A stretch of DNA of 63,271 nt from Phycisphaerae bacterium (GCA_024102815.1 JAGFJJ010000054.1:1-63271), one strand, 5' to 3'; counted from the first letter of the stretch, positions 34,879 through 44,129 are shown. Translations and numbers: made by a program. The notes: a model not told the origin generated them from the letters alone.

Positions 34879-35769
34879 ATGACCGAATTCGATCCTACCG
34901 CCCCGCTGGAGAATGACGCGCCGGATCATGAGGGCGGGGCGATTCCCGTCGCCCGGCCCGTGTTGGTCGACGGCCAGCCTTGGACCATTCCTGCCCCGCC
35001 GCCTTTGCCCGACGACCCGATGCTGCTCCGCGGCATGCGCCGCGGTTCAACCGTCGTCGATGTATTCATCATTGTTGTGCTCGTGGTGGCGGCCGAGTTC
35101 GTCACGGGCGTGATCCTGGGGGTGAGCGGAGCATTCCCTCCGGAGAGCATGAGCAAGGAGGCCGAAGCCGAATTCAACCGCACCATTCTGGTGCCCGTGC
35201 TGGCGGTCCGTGCCTCGGCGGTCTTGGGGCTGGTATGGCTCATTCTGCGCGGGCGGGGCCAGTCGTGGCAGGCCGTGGGGCTGACCGGCAGGAGTTGGTT
35301 CCTGAATGTCCTTCTCGGCGCCGCCGGGGCGGCAGTCGCATGGTTTCTGTCGGTGGCTTATGCACTGATCGTCGTGACGTTCTTCCCCTCCCTCGAGGAG
35401 TCCCTCGAAGAGAACGCGGTCGTTCTGACCGAGATTATCCCGCACCTGTCTCCGGCCGCGTTCGCAATGCTGGCAATTGTCGTGGGCTTCTACGAGGAGT
35501 TGATGGTTCGCGGGTTCATTCTGCCGCGCCTGCGGAGACTGACGAGCAGCTGGATCGTGGCGGTGATTCTCAGCACTGCGTTGTTCGTGGCGCCGCACGC
35601 CGCAGACCAGACTCCGCCGATGATGGTGCCGATCGCGATCCTCTCGATCATCTTCAGTATTTTGACGATCTGGCGGCGTTCGCTGATACCGGCCATCGCC
35701 GGGCACGTCCTGTTCAATTACGGACAGTTCCTGTTCCTCTCGGCCAGTTTCGGGGACCAGTGGAAATGA
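34879..35769 (+). CDS. CPBP family intramembrane metalloprotease
   Basis: 296 aa. The N-terminal 50 residues are Pro/Asp-rich and soluble, followed by about seven membrane segments. Motif 1 is FYEELMVRGF, motif 2 is VAPHAADQ and motif 3 is GHVLFNYGQF, with the glutamates and histidines that ligate metal in CAAX-protease/bacteriocin-processing (Abi) proteins. Substrates of bacterial members are mostly unknown; roles include prenyl-protein processing and self-immunity to bacteriocins. Its TGA overlaps the start ATG of the GNAT gene by the ATGA arrangement, indicating translational coupling. Confidence 0.85.
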   Translation: MTEFDPTAPLENDAPDHEGGAIPVARPVLVDGQPWTIPAPPPLPDDPMLLRGMRRGSTVVDVFIIVVLVVAAEFVTGVILGVSGAFPPESMSKEAEAEFNRTILVPVLAVRASAVLGLVWLILRGRGQSWQAVGLTGRSWFLNVLLGAAGAAVAWFLSVAYALIVVTFFPSLEESLEENAVVLTEIIPHLSPAAFAMLAIVVGFYEELMVRGFILPRLRRLTSSWIVAVILSTALFVAPHAADQTPPMMVPIAILSIIFSILTIWRRSLIPAIAGHVLFNYGQFLFLSASFGDQWK

Positions 35770-36245
35770 GCTCGAACCGGGATGCAATTCCCGCAGGCGA
35801 GTCGGTGGCGGTTCCGTGGCGCATCCGTGGGGCGACAGAGTCGGACTACGACGCCATTGTCTCAGTATGGGGCGCCGCCGGCTTGCCTTACCGGCCCAAG
35901 GGTCGCGATACACGGGAGGCCTACGTGCGGCAGTTGGCGCGATTCGGGGCGCTCTATCTCGTCGCAGAAGCGGACGCTCGGGTGATCGGGGTGGTATTCG
36001 GCACGCATGACGAGCGAAAGGGCTGGATCAACCGGCTGGCGGTAGAGCCCGCCTGGCGCCGGCAGGGGGTGGCTCGGGCGCTGGTCGAGGCATGCGAAGT
36101 AGGGTTCCAGACCCTGGGAATCGACATCATCGCGGCCCTGATCGAACCGGAGAATCTTGCCTCGAAGGCACTTTTCGACGATCTCGGCTATCGCACCGAC
36201 GTGCCAGTGTGCTACTATCGTAAATTAGGGAATCCTGAGATCTGA
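35766..36245 (+). CDS. GNAT family N-acetyltransferase
   Basis: 159 aa from ATG 35766, which overlaps the stop of the CPBP protease gene (ATGA). GNAT fold: 'WRIRGATESDYDAIVSVW' at the N-terminus, 'VIGVVFGTHDERKGWINRLAVEPAWRRQGVARALVEA' with the acetyl-CoA loop RRQGVA (motif A), and 'LIEPENLASKALFDDLGYR' (motif B). Acetylates an unknown amine using acetyl-CoA. The overlap with the protease implies the two are made in proportion. Confidence 0.85.
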   Translation: MSSNRDAIPAGESVAVPWRIRGATESDYDAIVSVWGAAGLPYRPKGRDTREAYVRQLARFGALYLVAEADARVIGVVFGTHDERKGWINRLAVEPAWRRQGVARALVEACEVGFQTLGIDIIAALIEPENLASKALFDDLGYRTDVPVCYYRKLGNPEI

Positions 36246-36380
36246 GAATTGGGGCCGGACGCCCCGTATCGGATTCTGGTCGAGGCCGGCAACCGGCGAT
36301 GCCGCGTCCACACCGTGCAAGCAACTTGTGATTGCCTCGGCCCCGCTCATTGATTCGTTTTCCGCCGGACGGGTAAACTG

Positions 36381-37718
36381 ATGACTGTACTGAGTTGTCC
36401 CGAATCGCAACACACCATGCACAAACTCGCCGATTTCCCCGAAGCCTTCGCCGACCTCGGCATTGAAGTCCGCTTTCTCAAAGCCTTACGCAAGATGGCT
36501 TTTGAAACGCCGTCGGAGATTCAGACGGCGCTGATCCCCGTGGCGCTGGAAGGACGTGACGTGCTGGGACAGGCGCGCACGGGAACGGGGAAGACGGCGG
36601 CGTTCGGCCTGCCCGTCCTTCAGCAGCTTGATCCCAAGGGCAAACTTCAAGCGATCTGCCTGGCGCCGACGCGGGAACTGGCGGTCCAGGTTTCCGGCGA
36701 GCTGAATCGTCTGGCGGAGTTCGCCGGACTGCACATTGTCGAGGTCTACGGCGGGCAGAAGGTGGCCACGCAGATTCACCGGCTGGGGCGCCGCCCGCAT
36801 TTTGTCGTGGGCACCCCGGGGCGCGTGCTGGATTTCATCCAGCGCCGCGTGCTGGATCTGAGCGAGATCCGGTTTGTAGTGCTCGACGAAGTGGACCGCA
36901 TGCTGGACATCGGCTTCCGCGATGACATCAAGGCCATTCTGGATCGAACGCCCGACTCGCGCCAGACGATCTTCGTCTCCGCGACGGTGGACGGCGAGAT
37001 CAAGCGCCTGGCCATGCGTTTCATGAAGGACCCGGCGGAAGTCAATGTATCCCGCGACCAGATCACGGTGGACGAGATTGACCAGTGGTACCTCACCGTC
37101 GATCCGCACCAGAAGTTCGCGATGCTCCGGGCGGTGCTGGAGGAGGAGGATCCGCCGGTGGCGATCGTCTTCTGCAATACGAAGGCGAGTGCTCGGAAGC
37201 TGGCCAAACGGCTGCACGACCTGGGCGTCAATGCGAAGGAGATTCATGGCGACCTCGAGCAGCGGAAGCGGGACCGTGTGATGGAGAGTTTCCGCAAGCA
37301 TCGGTTGCGGGTGCTGGTCGCAACGGACCTGGCGGCCCGGGGAATCGATGTGAGCGCGATCTCGCACATCATCAACTACGACATCCCCAAGGATCCGGAA
37401 GTGTATGTGCACCGCGTGGGACGGACCGGACGGATGGGCTCGCAGGGCAAGGCGATCACCTTCGTGACCCGGGAGGAGGGCAAAGAGCTCACGGCGGTGG
37501 AGATGCTCATCAACCGGCAGATCCCGGCGCGAGAGGTGGAAGGATTCGAGCCCCCACCGCTGCGGGCTGAACGGGAGTCGGTACCCGCGGCAGCCGGAGC
37601 GCAGGGTCATCCCGGGCCGAGTGCGCCGCCGGAGAAAACGGCGACATCGGGTCGCTCGCGAGGGCAGCCCCCCCGGACACTTGGCGGGCGGTTCCCGACG
37701 CGTCGGCGTCGCCGGTAA
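36381..37718 (+). CDS. DEAD-box ATP-dependent RNA helicase
   Basis: 445 aa. Motif Q (FADLG..PSEIQTALIP), motif I ARTGTGKTAAF, Ia PTRELAVQV, Ib TPGRVLDF, II written LDEVDRMLDIGF (DEVD in place of DEAD), III SATVDGEI, IV IVFCNTKA, V TDLAARGIDV, VI HRVGRTGRMG. DEVD instead of DEAD places it with the DExD variants of bacterial RNA helicases. The Pro/Arg-rich C-terminal tail (about 390-445) probably binds RNA. Unwinds structured RNA in ribosome assembly or decay. ATG 36417 (MHKLADFPEAF) is an alternative start. Confidence 0.92.
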   Translation: MTVLSCPESQHTMHKLADFPEAFADLGIEVRFLKALRKMAFETPSEIQTALIPVALEGRDVLGQARTGTGKTAAFGLPVLQQLDPKGKLQAICLAPTRELAVQVSGELNRLAEFAGLHIVEVYGGQKVATQIHRLGRRPHFVVGTPGRVLDFIQRRVLDLSEIRFVVLDEVDRMLDIGFRDDIKAILDRTPDSRQTIFVSATVDGEIKRLAMRFMKDPAEVNVSRDQITVDEIDQWYLTVDPHQKFAMLRAVLEEEDPPVAIVFCNTKASARKLAKRLHDLGVNAKEIHGDLEQRKRDRVMESFRKHRLRVLVATDLAARGIDVSAISHIINYDIPKDPEVYVHRVGRTGRMGSQGKAITFVTREEGKELTAVEMLINRQIPAREVEGFEPPPLRAERESVPAAAGAQGHPGPSAPPEKTATSGRSRGQPPRTLGGRFPTRRRRR

Positions 37719-37746
37719 TCGCGCGATTCACTTCGAGGAATGAACA

Positions 37747-37785
37747 GCGGTCACGGTCGCAGCCATCGGCTGCGACCGTGACCGC
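37747..37785 (+). terminator. Strong bidirectional intrinsic terminator
   Basis: Perfect 18-base stem: gcggtcacggtcgcagcc (37747-37764), loop atc (37765-37767), then ggctgcgaccgtgaccgc (37768-37785), followed by gtttta on the plus strand. It sits between the convergent helicase and metalloprotease genes and should stop transcription from both sides, most efficiently on the plus strand. Confidence 0.85.
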
Positions 37786-37801
37786 GTTTTACGGCGCACG
37801 A

Positions 37802-40800
37802 CTACCAGAGACCTCGTTCCTGGAACTTGGGGTTCAGCACCGCATCGATGCGGAACCGGCAGGACTCGAGGTGGGCGCGGGAGGGGAAGTCGAGCCCATC
37901 GACAGCCAAGACCCTCTCGACGTCGCCCTTCAGGTCCAAAAGTACCTGCCGCACCATGGCGTGCAGATCGGGAGAGAGCACGACGCCGGGGCGATACTGC
38001 ACCAACTGCTCCATGAGGTTCAGGTATTCCCGTTGAAGCGAGCGTCGCACGCCGGGGATGAACGGCCTGGTGTCGCCCCATTTTCCGGAGTCAGCGGCGC
38101 GCTGCGCGTCGAGACTGGGTTCCCAGCAGGCCGCTTGCAGCGCCTGCAAATAGGCCGAGATGGTGAACCGATCCTCCGGATCGGACTTCACCTCCGCATC
38201 GTGGATGCGTTCCAGCGTCGGCGGAAACAGGCGATCAAAGAGGTTCCACCATTGGAAAAAGGCGACATACGCGTAATAGGGGAATTCCACATTGAGCGAT
38301 ACCCAGGCGCCTTGGTGTGACCACCGGGATGGCGTCAGGTGCTTCAGCACGTCAGGATCGACATCAAAGAAATCGTCATCGTAGAGGTTTTCGGCGATGA
38401 AGCGCAGCGCCTTCTCCTGTCGCTCCCTGGGAATCATCACGTAGGGCGTCGGAGCCGAAGGATCTCCACGGTGGGCTCGGCTGACCTGCTGGCCCCCGAT
38501 CAGCCGCCCGACGTAGTCAATCACGCGCACTTTTTCGAGCATGAGCGTAAGAAGGGAACTTCGGGCGAATTCCCAGCTCTCGCCGTCTTTCACCGCCCAT
38601 TCGAGGAAGTTGCCGAGTCGCTTCTTGACCAGGACCATGCGTTGCTCGGCGAAATCGAAGGGATCTTGGCCGAGATCCCACAGGTTGGCCCGTGGATCGA
38701 TGCCGAAGATGGTCGTGTCCTCATCGGTCTGGTAGACCAGTCCCGGCTGAGAAGCCCGCGAGGCGATTTCCTTGAGCATGCCCTCCTCGCCACTGGGCGG
38801 CGTTGCGGCGGGCTCCTTATCCTTGTCTTTGGAGGTATCCACGATCTTGGCAACGCCGGCCTTCAGCAGCGCCTGGCGGACGGCTTCACGCCGCTCGGCG
38901 GGGACTGCGGCCATGGCCTGTTCCATTTCCGGAGGCAGCCTGATGTCGTCGGACGCCTTGGAATTCCTGTCCGACTCGGCCGACTTCGCGGACAATTCCT
39001 CCTTGTCATTCTTGGCCGGTTTGTAGGACTGGTCGAAGGGCTGGTAGCCGTACGCAATGGCCCAGTAATCCCACGGTCCGATGGTCGGCGTGCTGAAATG
39101 TCCTTCGCCCTCGCCGTCGTGACCGAACATCAGCGGCAGGTAGTCCATGACCGAGCCCGAGGTCGCCTTTCCTTCCCGGGCACGCTCGGGGATTTCCTCC
39201 AGGGCGTAAACCGTGCTGGCGGCGAAGTTGTGGCGCAGCCCGAGGGCGTGTCCGACCTCGTGGGCCACGGTCTCCTTGATCGCATCCTGGAGGAGCCTCT
39301 CACGGACTTCCGGTGGCTTGGAGCAAAGAACGGCACCGGCAAAGCGCATCTGCGACTGCATACCTTGCATCAGACCACACGCGTGACCAAAGGGATGGCG
39401 CTCGCGATAACGGTCGAAGAGGACGCCGGGATCGGTCCGTCCCTTGGTATCGATCCCCACCGGCCACTCGGCGCTGCGGGCGAGGAAGCGGGGTTTCATG
39501 TCGGGAAATTTGTCCCAGAAGAGCTTGAGACCTTCATCGGCCAGACGAGGCGCCAGCATGGCTTCCGGTGAGAAGAGGTCTCCCTCCTGCGAAAATGCGC
39601 GCACCATGGAATCGTCGAAGAGAATGTCCGCGTCGTAAATTTGCCCGGTGAACGGATTGCTGCGGTGTGGCCCCATAGCGAAAGCCCAGCCGGTGGTGAT
39701 CCAGCGCAGTCCGCTGTAGCGCATGTCCTCCAGGTCAATTTCAGACCATTCATTGTCCACTTCCTGCTGGCGGACCTGGATGGCATTGAGGATGCCGACC
39801 TTCTCGAACGCCTTGTTCCATTCGAGAATTCCGGCACGGGCGGCTTCGCGATAGGCCACGGGCCAGGTGTGCTCGATGTAGAAGATGATGGGTTCCTTGG
39901 GCTCGGAACGGGCGAGCGAGGAGTCGCGCTTTTCGAGCTGCCAGCGGTCGACATAGCGCTTCCACAAGTCGCGGGCTTCGACATCGACGCTCCAGTCCTG
40001 GTGGGTGGTCAGGAAGTAGCCGACGCGGGAGTCGGCGATCCGTGGAGAGTAGTCGGTTTCGGGAAGTGCCCAGAAGCTGTAGTGGACGCCGATCTCGCTG
40101 TAGGACCCGGGCGGTTGAGGCTGCGACACGGCCAGCTTGACGGCCACTTCCACGTTCTGGGGAAAGGGCTTGATCTTCTCGAACGTGCTGTTCTGAGGAA
40201 TGATCCGGGCCATTCCCCGCGGCGCGAGCCAGCCGATGTCGGCGAAGTCGCTCTTCAGCAGGGCGCCGAGGTCAAAAACCGGACTGTCATCCGACGGCTT
40301 CTTGGCGAGGACGGGGACGCTCGCAAGGATCAAGTCGGGATGGGTCCGCTCAACGGCGGCGCGGACCGGCGTCTTGCCATCCACGATGAATCGTGTCTGT
40401 GGCTCGACGAGCAGGAGATGATCCCCCTGGACTTTCCAGAAGACCGCGCGCTCGTTGAGTGGGAATCCGAACAGATAGGATCCACCGGCGACGGACGTCG
40501 AGAGCATGAAACGCTCACCCAAGAATCGGGCGGGGACTTCGCAGAGAACCTTCTCCTGATCTTTGTCGCGCTTGCCTCGTGGGTAGCGCCAGATCTTCAG
40601 GAGGCTGTCCTCCGGGGTCATATTGACAACTTCCATGTCTTTGATGACTTCGTTGTAATCGGCCTTGGACTGCTCAGGGTCCTTGCCGGCCGGTGAGATC
40701 GCCTCCGCCTGGGCCAGGAGCGCGGCGATATCCACCGCCATGGAATGGACGTCTCCCGGATGATCACTCGGGTTGGGGTCGGCAAGAGCCGGAGCGGAAA

Positions 40801-40861
40801 GCCACCCCGTCAAGGAAAGGAACAACAAGGCCGTCGAGATTCTGAGTCTCAACATGAACAA
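37802..40861 (-). CDS. Secreted zinc-dependent metalloprotease (large, DUF5117-type)
   Basis: 1,019 aa. Signal peptide residues 1-27 (SLTGWLSAPALA-DP). The central zinc motif is HEVGHALGLRHNF (about residue 530), i.e. HExxHxxGxxH as in metzincins, followed by a met-turn-like SVMDYLP. The 'IFYIEHTWPVAYREAARAGILEWNKAFEKVG' segment (about 325-355) and the large flanking domains match the secreted zinc-dependent metalloproteases with DUF5117/DUF5118 regions found in Bacteroidota, Planctomycetota and Proteobacteria. Probably periplasmic or extracellular; substrates unknown. The ATG start has a GGAG site about 9 bases upstream. Confidence 0.88.
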   Translation of the reverse strand: MFMLRLRISTALLFLSLTGWLSAPALADPNPSDHPGDVHSMAVDIAALLAQAEAISPAGKDPEQSKADYNEVIKDMEVVNMTPEDSLLKIWRYPRGKRDKDQEKVLCEVPARFLGERFMLSTSVAGGSYLFGFPLNERAVFWKVQGDHLLLVEPQTRFIVDGKTPVRAAVERTHPDLILASVPVLAKKPSDDSPVFDLGALLKSDFADIGWLAPRGMARIIPQNSTFEKIKPFPQNVEVAVKLAVSQPQPPGSYSEIGVHYSFWALPETDYSPRIADSRVGYFLTTHQDWSVDVEARDLWKRYVDRWQLEKRDSSLARSEPKEPIIFYIEHTWPVAYREAARAGILEWNKAFEKVGILNAIQVRQQEVDNEWSEIDLEDMRYSGLRWITTGWAFAMGPHRSNPFTGQIYDADILFDDSMVRAFSQEGDLFSPEAMLAPRLADEGLKLFWDKFPDMKPRFLARSAEWPVGIDTKGRTDPGVLFDRYRERHPFGHACGLMQGMQSQMRFAGAVLCSKPPEVRERLLQDAIKETVAHEVGHALGLRHNFAASTVYALEEIPERAREGKATSGSVMDYLPLMFGHDGEGEGHFSTPTIGPWDYWAIAYGYQPFDQSYKPAKNDKEELSAKSAESDRNSKASDDIRLPPEMEQAMAAVPAERREAVRQALLKAGVAKIVDTSKDKDKEPAATPPSGEEGMLKEIASRASQPGLVYQTDEDTTIFGIDPRANLWDLGQDPFDFAEQRMVLVKKRLGNFLEWAVKDGESWEFARSSLLTLMLEKVRVIDYVGRLIGGQQVSRAHRGDPSAPTPYVMIPRERQEKALRFIAENLYDDDFFDVDPDVLKHLTPSRWSHQGAWVSLNVEFPYYAYVAFFQWWNLFDRLFPPTLERIHDAEVKSDPEDRFTISAYLQALQAACWEPSLDAQRAADSGKWGDTRPFIPGVRRSLQREYLNLMEQLVQYRPGVVLSPDLHAMVRQVLLDLKGDVERVLAVDGLDFPSRAHLESCRFRIDAVLNPKFQERGLW

Positions 40862-41354
40862 TCTCCTTGGGGAGGTCGGAAACAGGCAATGGACCGGTAA
40901 CGACCAGGGGGTACTCGTGGCGCGACGATCGTGTTGAGCCGTCGGGCTTCGATGTCAGGTCCCAATATCCTTAATAGCGGTCAGGCGGGGCTCTTGGTTG
41001 CGAAAAAGCGGGCACGGATGAGTGGTTTTGACGTGGGGGCGGGAACCCGTTCATCTGCTGCGCCGATGCGGTTGGAGGGTGGTGCCGGCGTCGACGTACG
41101 GCCAATTCAGCATAGCGCCCGCCGTCGCCCGGCTCGCGGGGAATTACAACTTCCGACTGGGGAAAGGTTGTTCGCGAGCGGATCGAGAAAGCGGTGCTTG
41201 ACGGGTCGGACCGGCGCATGGAGATTCCCGGAAAGGGAGTCGGTTTTCGATGCGCTGCGTTAGCATTGCACCAGGCACGTTCCTGCCGGTTGCGATGCGG
41301 ACCCTATGTGGTGCCAGCCGCTTCTTGTTCATGACGCCGTCGGGAATCACTGCC
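40862..41354. other. Divergent intergenic region
   Basis: 493 bases between the divergent metalloprotease and pseudouridine synthase genes, which should hold both promoters. The frame of the pseudouridine synthase is open back to 41250, but its family homology starts later. No repeat, RNA or extra coding signal recognised. Confidence 0.4.
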
Positions 41355-42425
41355 ATGCCGCTAGAGGAAAACGAGATACCGGAGCGGGACGAGGAAGGCG
41401 AAGGTCTCGCTCCGGCGGGCGTCGAGCACGACGAGGGCACGGATGAGGGCGGGGACGTACACCGCTTTGTCGTGCGGAAGCGCATGCCCGGGAAACGGCT
41501 GGACAAGTACCTGCGCGGGCGCTATTCGCGCATCTCCCGCACCGTGATTCAGCGCTTCATCAAGCAGGGGCTGGTGACGGTCAACGGTATGCCCACCAAA
41601 CCCAGCTACGAGCCGTCGCTGGGGGACGCGATCCAGATCATTCTCCCGCCGCCGCCTCCGACGGAGCTGGTTCCGGAGTACCTCCCACTGGACATCATTT
41701 ACGAGGACGACTGGCTGATCGCCTTGAACAAGCAGGCGGGCGTGGTGTGCCACCCCGCGAACGTGACGCAGACCGGCACCATCGCCAACGGCGTGGCGCA
41801 TTACGCCGCTTCGCTGAGCAGGGGAAGCGACCCGTTCCGCCCGGGGATCATGCACCGGCTGGACAAGAACACCACGGGCGTGCTGCTGATCGCCAAGACC
41901 GACGAAGCCCACTGGCGCGTGTCGATGCAATTCGAACGGCGGACGATTCAGAAGGAATACTTCGCGGTTTGCGAACGGGAAATGACGCTGGATGCGGACG
42001 TGATCAACAAGCCACTGGCGCCGCATCCGGAAACAACACAGCGGATGGTGCTGCCCAGTGCCTCGCCACCGCGACAGGCAATGTTCAAAGAAGCCATCAC
42101 GGAATACCGCGTGGCCAAGCGTTATCGGGGGTATTCGACGGTGCAGCTATTTCCGAAGACGGGCCGAACGCACCAGCTTCGCGTGCACACGGCGTCGATT
42201 GGGCATCCGATCGTGGGTGACAAGATGTACGGCGGCCGTTGGATCAGCGAATTCGATCTGCGGGGTGAGGGCGACACGGAGCCACTCATCACCTTTCAGG
42301 CCCTGCACGCCCGCCGGCTGCGCTTCATCCACCCCATCCACGAGAAGCCGGTGGAGCTGGAGGCACCACTGCCGGAGAACATCAGGCGAATAATCGATCT
42401 TCTCGAGCGCTTTCGGGCGCGGTAG
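41355..42425 (+). CDS. RluA family pseudouridine synthase
   Basis: 356 aa from ATG 41355 (an in-frame ATG at 41331 is also possible). After an acidic N-terminus an S4 RNA-binding domain (GKRLDKYLRGRYSRISRTVIQRFIKQGLVTVNG) leads into the RluA catalytic domain, with the active-site aspartate in MHRLDKNTTGVLLIAKT and C-terminal KTGRTHQLRVHTASIGHPIVGD. Converts specific uridines in 23S rRNA (RluC/RluD-like) or tRNA to pseudouridine. The S4 domain points to the RluC/RluD subgroup. Its last 44 bases overlap the 3' end of a convergent small gene. Confidence 0.9.
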   Translation: MPLEENEIPERDEEGEGLAPAGVEHDEGTDEGGDVHRFVVRKRMPGKRLDKYLRGRYSRISRTVIQRFIKQGLVTVNGMPTKPSYEPSLGDAIQIILPPPPPTELVPEYLPLDIIYEDDWLIALNKQAGVVCHPANVTQTGTIANGVAHYAASLSRGSDPFRPGIMHRLDKNTTGVLLIAKTDEAHWRVSMQFERRTIQKEYFAVCEREMTLDADVINKPLAPHPETTQRMVLPSASPPRQAMFKEAITEYRVAKRYRGYSTVQLFPKTGRTHQLRVHTASIGHPIVGDKMYGGRWISEFDLRGEGDTEPLITFQALHARRLRFIHPIHEKPVELEAPLPENIRRIIDLLERFRAR

Positions 42426-42672
42426 TCGGGTTGCGCGAAGCGCCGGGCGTTTCCGCATGTGACAAAGCTGCGTCACCACGGCGGGATCCGGGAGGGGGCG
42501 CGACAGGATCGCGCGAGGAGCGGGCGTCCAGTTCAGGATCGCCGCGCAGGGAGCGCAGCCGTTCGAGGTATTCCTCGAGTTCACGAAGGGAGAACTCGGC
42601 CAGGAACGTGGGACGGGCCGTGGCATTCAAGCGTGTGATGGCGTCAATGGCGTCGGTCTTGGTCATCATCAA
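42382..42672 (-). CDS. Small protein of unknown function
   Basis: 96 aa. The ATG is preceded by accgggaggtgcttg, a good ribosome site. The N-terminal half is a helical domain (DAITRLNATARPTFLAEFSLRELEEYLERLRSL), and the second half is disordered (PPPGSRRGDAALS ...). The codons of the second half overlap the end of the RluA-family gene on the other strand. Short proteins with this 'FLAEFSLRELEEYLERL' helix recur in planctomycetes as far as I recall; function unknown. Confidence 0.5.
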   Translation of the reverse strand: MMMTKTDAIDAITRLNATARPTFLAEFSLRELEEYLERLRSLRGDPELDARSSRDPVAPPPGSRRGDAALSHAETPGASRNPTTAPESAREDRLFA

Positions 42673-42981
42673 GCACCTCCCGGTGTCGGCGAAGGGGCCG
42701 TGGCGTCGTGGTTACATGGAATCGGGGCTAGCTATCGGCGCGCCTTCTACACCGACTTGAGCCGGCGGATGGGGCAAAGCGCGCTGAAAAACGGCAAACT
42801 CGGCGCATCGCGGGCGCGAGAGTTGCGCGTCCGATCGGCCGGCCCGGCGGCGCGGGTTGAAAAGTCGAAGCAGACTCGGATTCCGACGGCCAAAATCGCG
42901 CTGAAAAATAATCCGAACGAAGACGTTATGATGGATCCGGGACGGATTGCCCGAGGGTGTGACGAGAGCTACGATTCCAGC
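42673..42981. other. Spacer before the zinc-ribbon protein gene
   Basis: 309 bases. It contains the upstream region of the minus-strand small gene and of the plus-strand zinc-ribbon gene. ttgaaaagtcg near 42857 is -35-like, but I see no matched -10. The plus frame is open throughout, but composition and lack of a ribosome site argue against coding. Confidence 0.35.
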
Positions 42982-43617
42982 ATGGCGATTCAGTTTTCGT
43001 GCGAAGCCTGTCATCAGCCGATCGAAGTGGACGAGGAGTGGGCAGGGCGTCCGGTGCGCTGCCCATACTGCCAGTCCACCGTAACCGCACCGGATGTATC
43101 GACGCTGGAAGCCCCTTTGACCAGCTCGGAGGATGCGCCCTCGCTAACGGTGGAAGCGGGTCCGATGCCGTACGAATCCGCTCCGGGGATGGCCCTGCCG
43201 GCTTGGCGCCCTAATCCGGCCGGTTCGAATCCCGCTGCCGTCACCGCGATGGTCCTGGCCTGTCTGCTGATCCTGCTTTCCATTGCGACAGTCGCGTTGA
43301 TGTGGGTTTACCGGGAGGATTTTCGGCGTTTCGAGGAGGTCTATACGCGGCTGGTAGAAGACGAGGGAATGAGTTTCTTCGAGGCGCAGCGTCGGGCGGC
43401 ATTGGAGATGAACACGGGCGGTGGATTCCCGCCGGGGATGATGTTCGCCAGTCTGACACAATTGTCAGCACTCGGCGTGTGGGTGGCTACGCTAATTGCG
43501 GCGGCAGTAGGTCTTCGCCGGCCGCAGAAAAGGAGCATGGCGCTGGGAGCCATCATCATAGCTCTCATCGCACCCATCATCTGTTGCGTGGGAACACTGC
43601 CGACGGCCCTGGGTTGA
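42982..43617 (+). CDS. Zinc-ribbon membrane protein
   Basis: 211 aa from ATG 42982. Residues 1-36 form a zinc ribbon of the MJ0042 type (FSCEACHQPIEVDEEWAGRPVRCPYCQSTV). A Pro/Ser-rich linker with GPMPYESAPG is followed by three membrane helices (AVTAMVLACLLILLSIATVALM; QLSALGVWVATLIAAAVGL; MALGAIIIALIAPIICCVG). Proteins of this design (cytoplasmic zinc ribbon plus membrane part) are frequent in planctomycetes with no known role. An in-frame frame extends upstream to 42700, but the ribbon begins exactly here. Confidence 0.75.
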   Translation: MAIQFSCEACHQPIEVDEEWAGRPVRCPYCQSTVTAPDVSTLEAPLTSSEDAPSLTVEAGPMPYESAPGMALPAWRPNPAGSNPAAVTAMVLACLLILLSIATVALMWVYREDFRRFEEVYTRLVEDEGMSFFEAQRRAALEMNTGGGFPPGMMFASLTQLSALGVWVATLIAAAVGLRRPQKRSMALGAIIIALIAPIICCVGTLPTALG

Positions 43618-43632
43618 TTGCACTCCCTCACA

Positions 43633-43842
43633 TCAGGAGGGATTCTCGGCGGGAACGTTGGTATCGGCATTGCCGGCAGGTGCGGCTTCCTTCTTGCGCG
43701 GCGCGGCGCGACCTACGGTCAACTCAGGCACGAAAAAAGAGACGCCGCATTCGGAGCACCGAACGCGCTTGCCGCGTACGGAGTCGGGAACGCGAAGCAT
43801 CGCCCGGCAGCGCAGCCGAGGACAGATCATGGTGATGGGCAC
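43633..43842 (-). CDS. Small zinc-ribbon protein
   Basis: 69 aa from the GTG at 43842, which has an ideal site (aggaggcgcaacc). The zinc-ribbon domain is MICPRLRCRAMLRVPDSVRG..VRCSECGVSFFV, i.e. C-x4-C and C-x2-C, of the MJ0042/zinc_ribbon_5 type, with a lysine/alanine-rich tail. Converges on the zinc-ribbon membrane protein, separated by 15 bases. Function unknown; may bind RNA or act as a metal-dependent adaptor. Confidence 0.65.
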   Translation of the reverse strand: MPITMICPRLRCRAMLRVPDSVRGKRVRCSECGVSFFVPELTVGRAAPRKKEAAPAGNADTNVPAENPS

Positions 43843-44129
43843 GGTTGCGCCTCCTGTCAAGTCGATCTCGAACCGCTTCGGAGCCAAACCCCTCAAGTGC
43901 AGCGTGGCCGCGGCCAGCCGGTTCGAGGCATCTATCAGCACATTAAGATATCGTCACTGCATCAGGACAGGCCGAACACGGTGACGACCCGTTATGTCTG
44001 ATAATCGAACGACTGGGCGCTGGACGGGAGGGGAATCGCGACGCGGTCCGGGGATATCCCCCTGGAGCACTAAACTACACGAATCAAATGGTCCGGCTTG
44101 CCCGGTGCGGCAGCGACTTCGGGCCTCGA

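Noticed and set aside
39641..40696. A 351-codon open frame opposite the secreted metalloprotease
   Set aside because: Shadow frame; the opposite strand encodes the HExxHxxGxxH protease with a signal peptide.
43205..43235. Second ggttcgaatccc, tRNA-like T-loop motif
   Set aside because: Lies inside the zinc-ribbon membrane protein gene (NPAGSNPAAV) and has no cloverleaf context.
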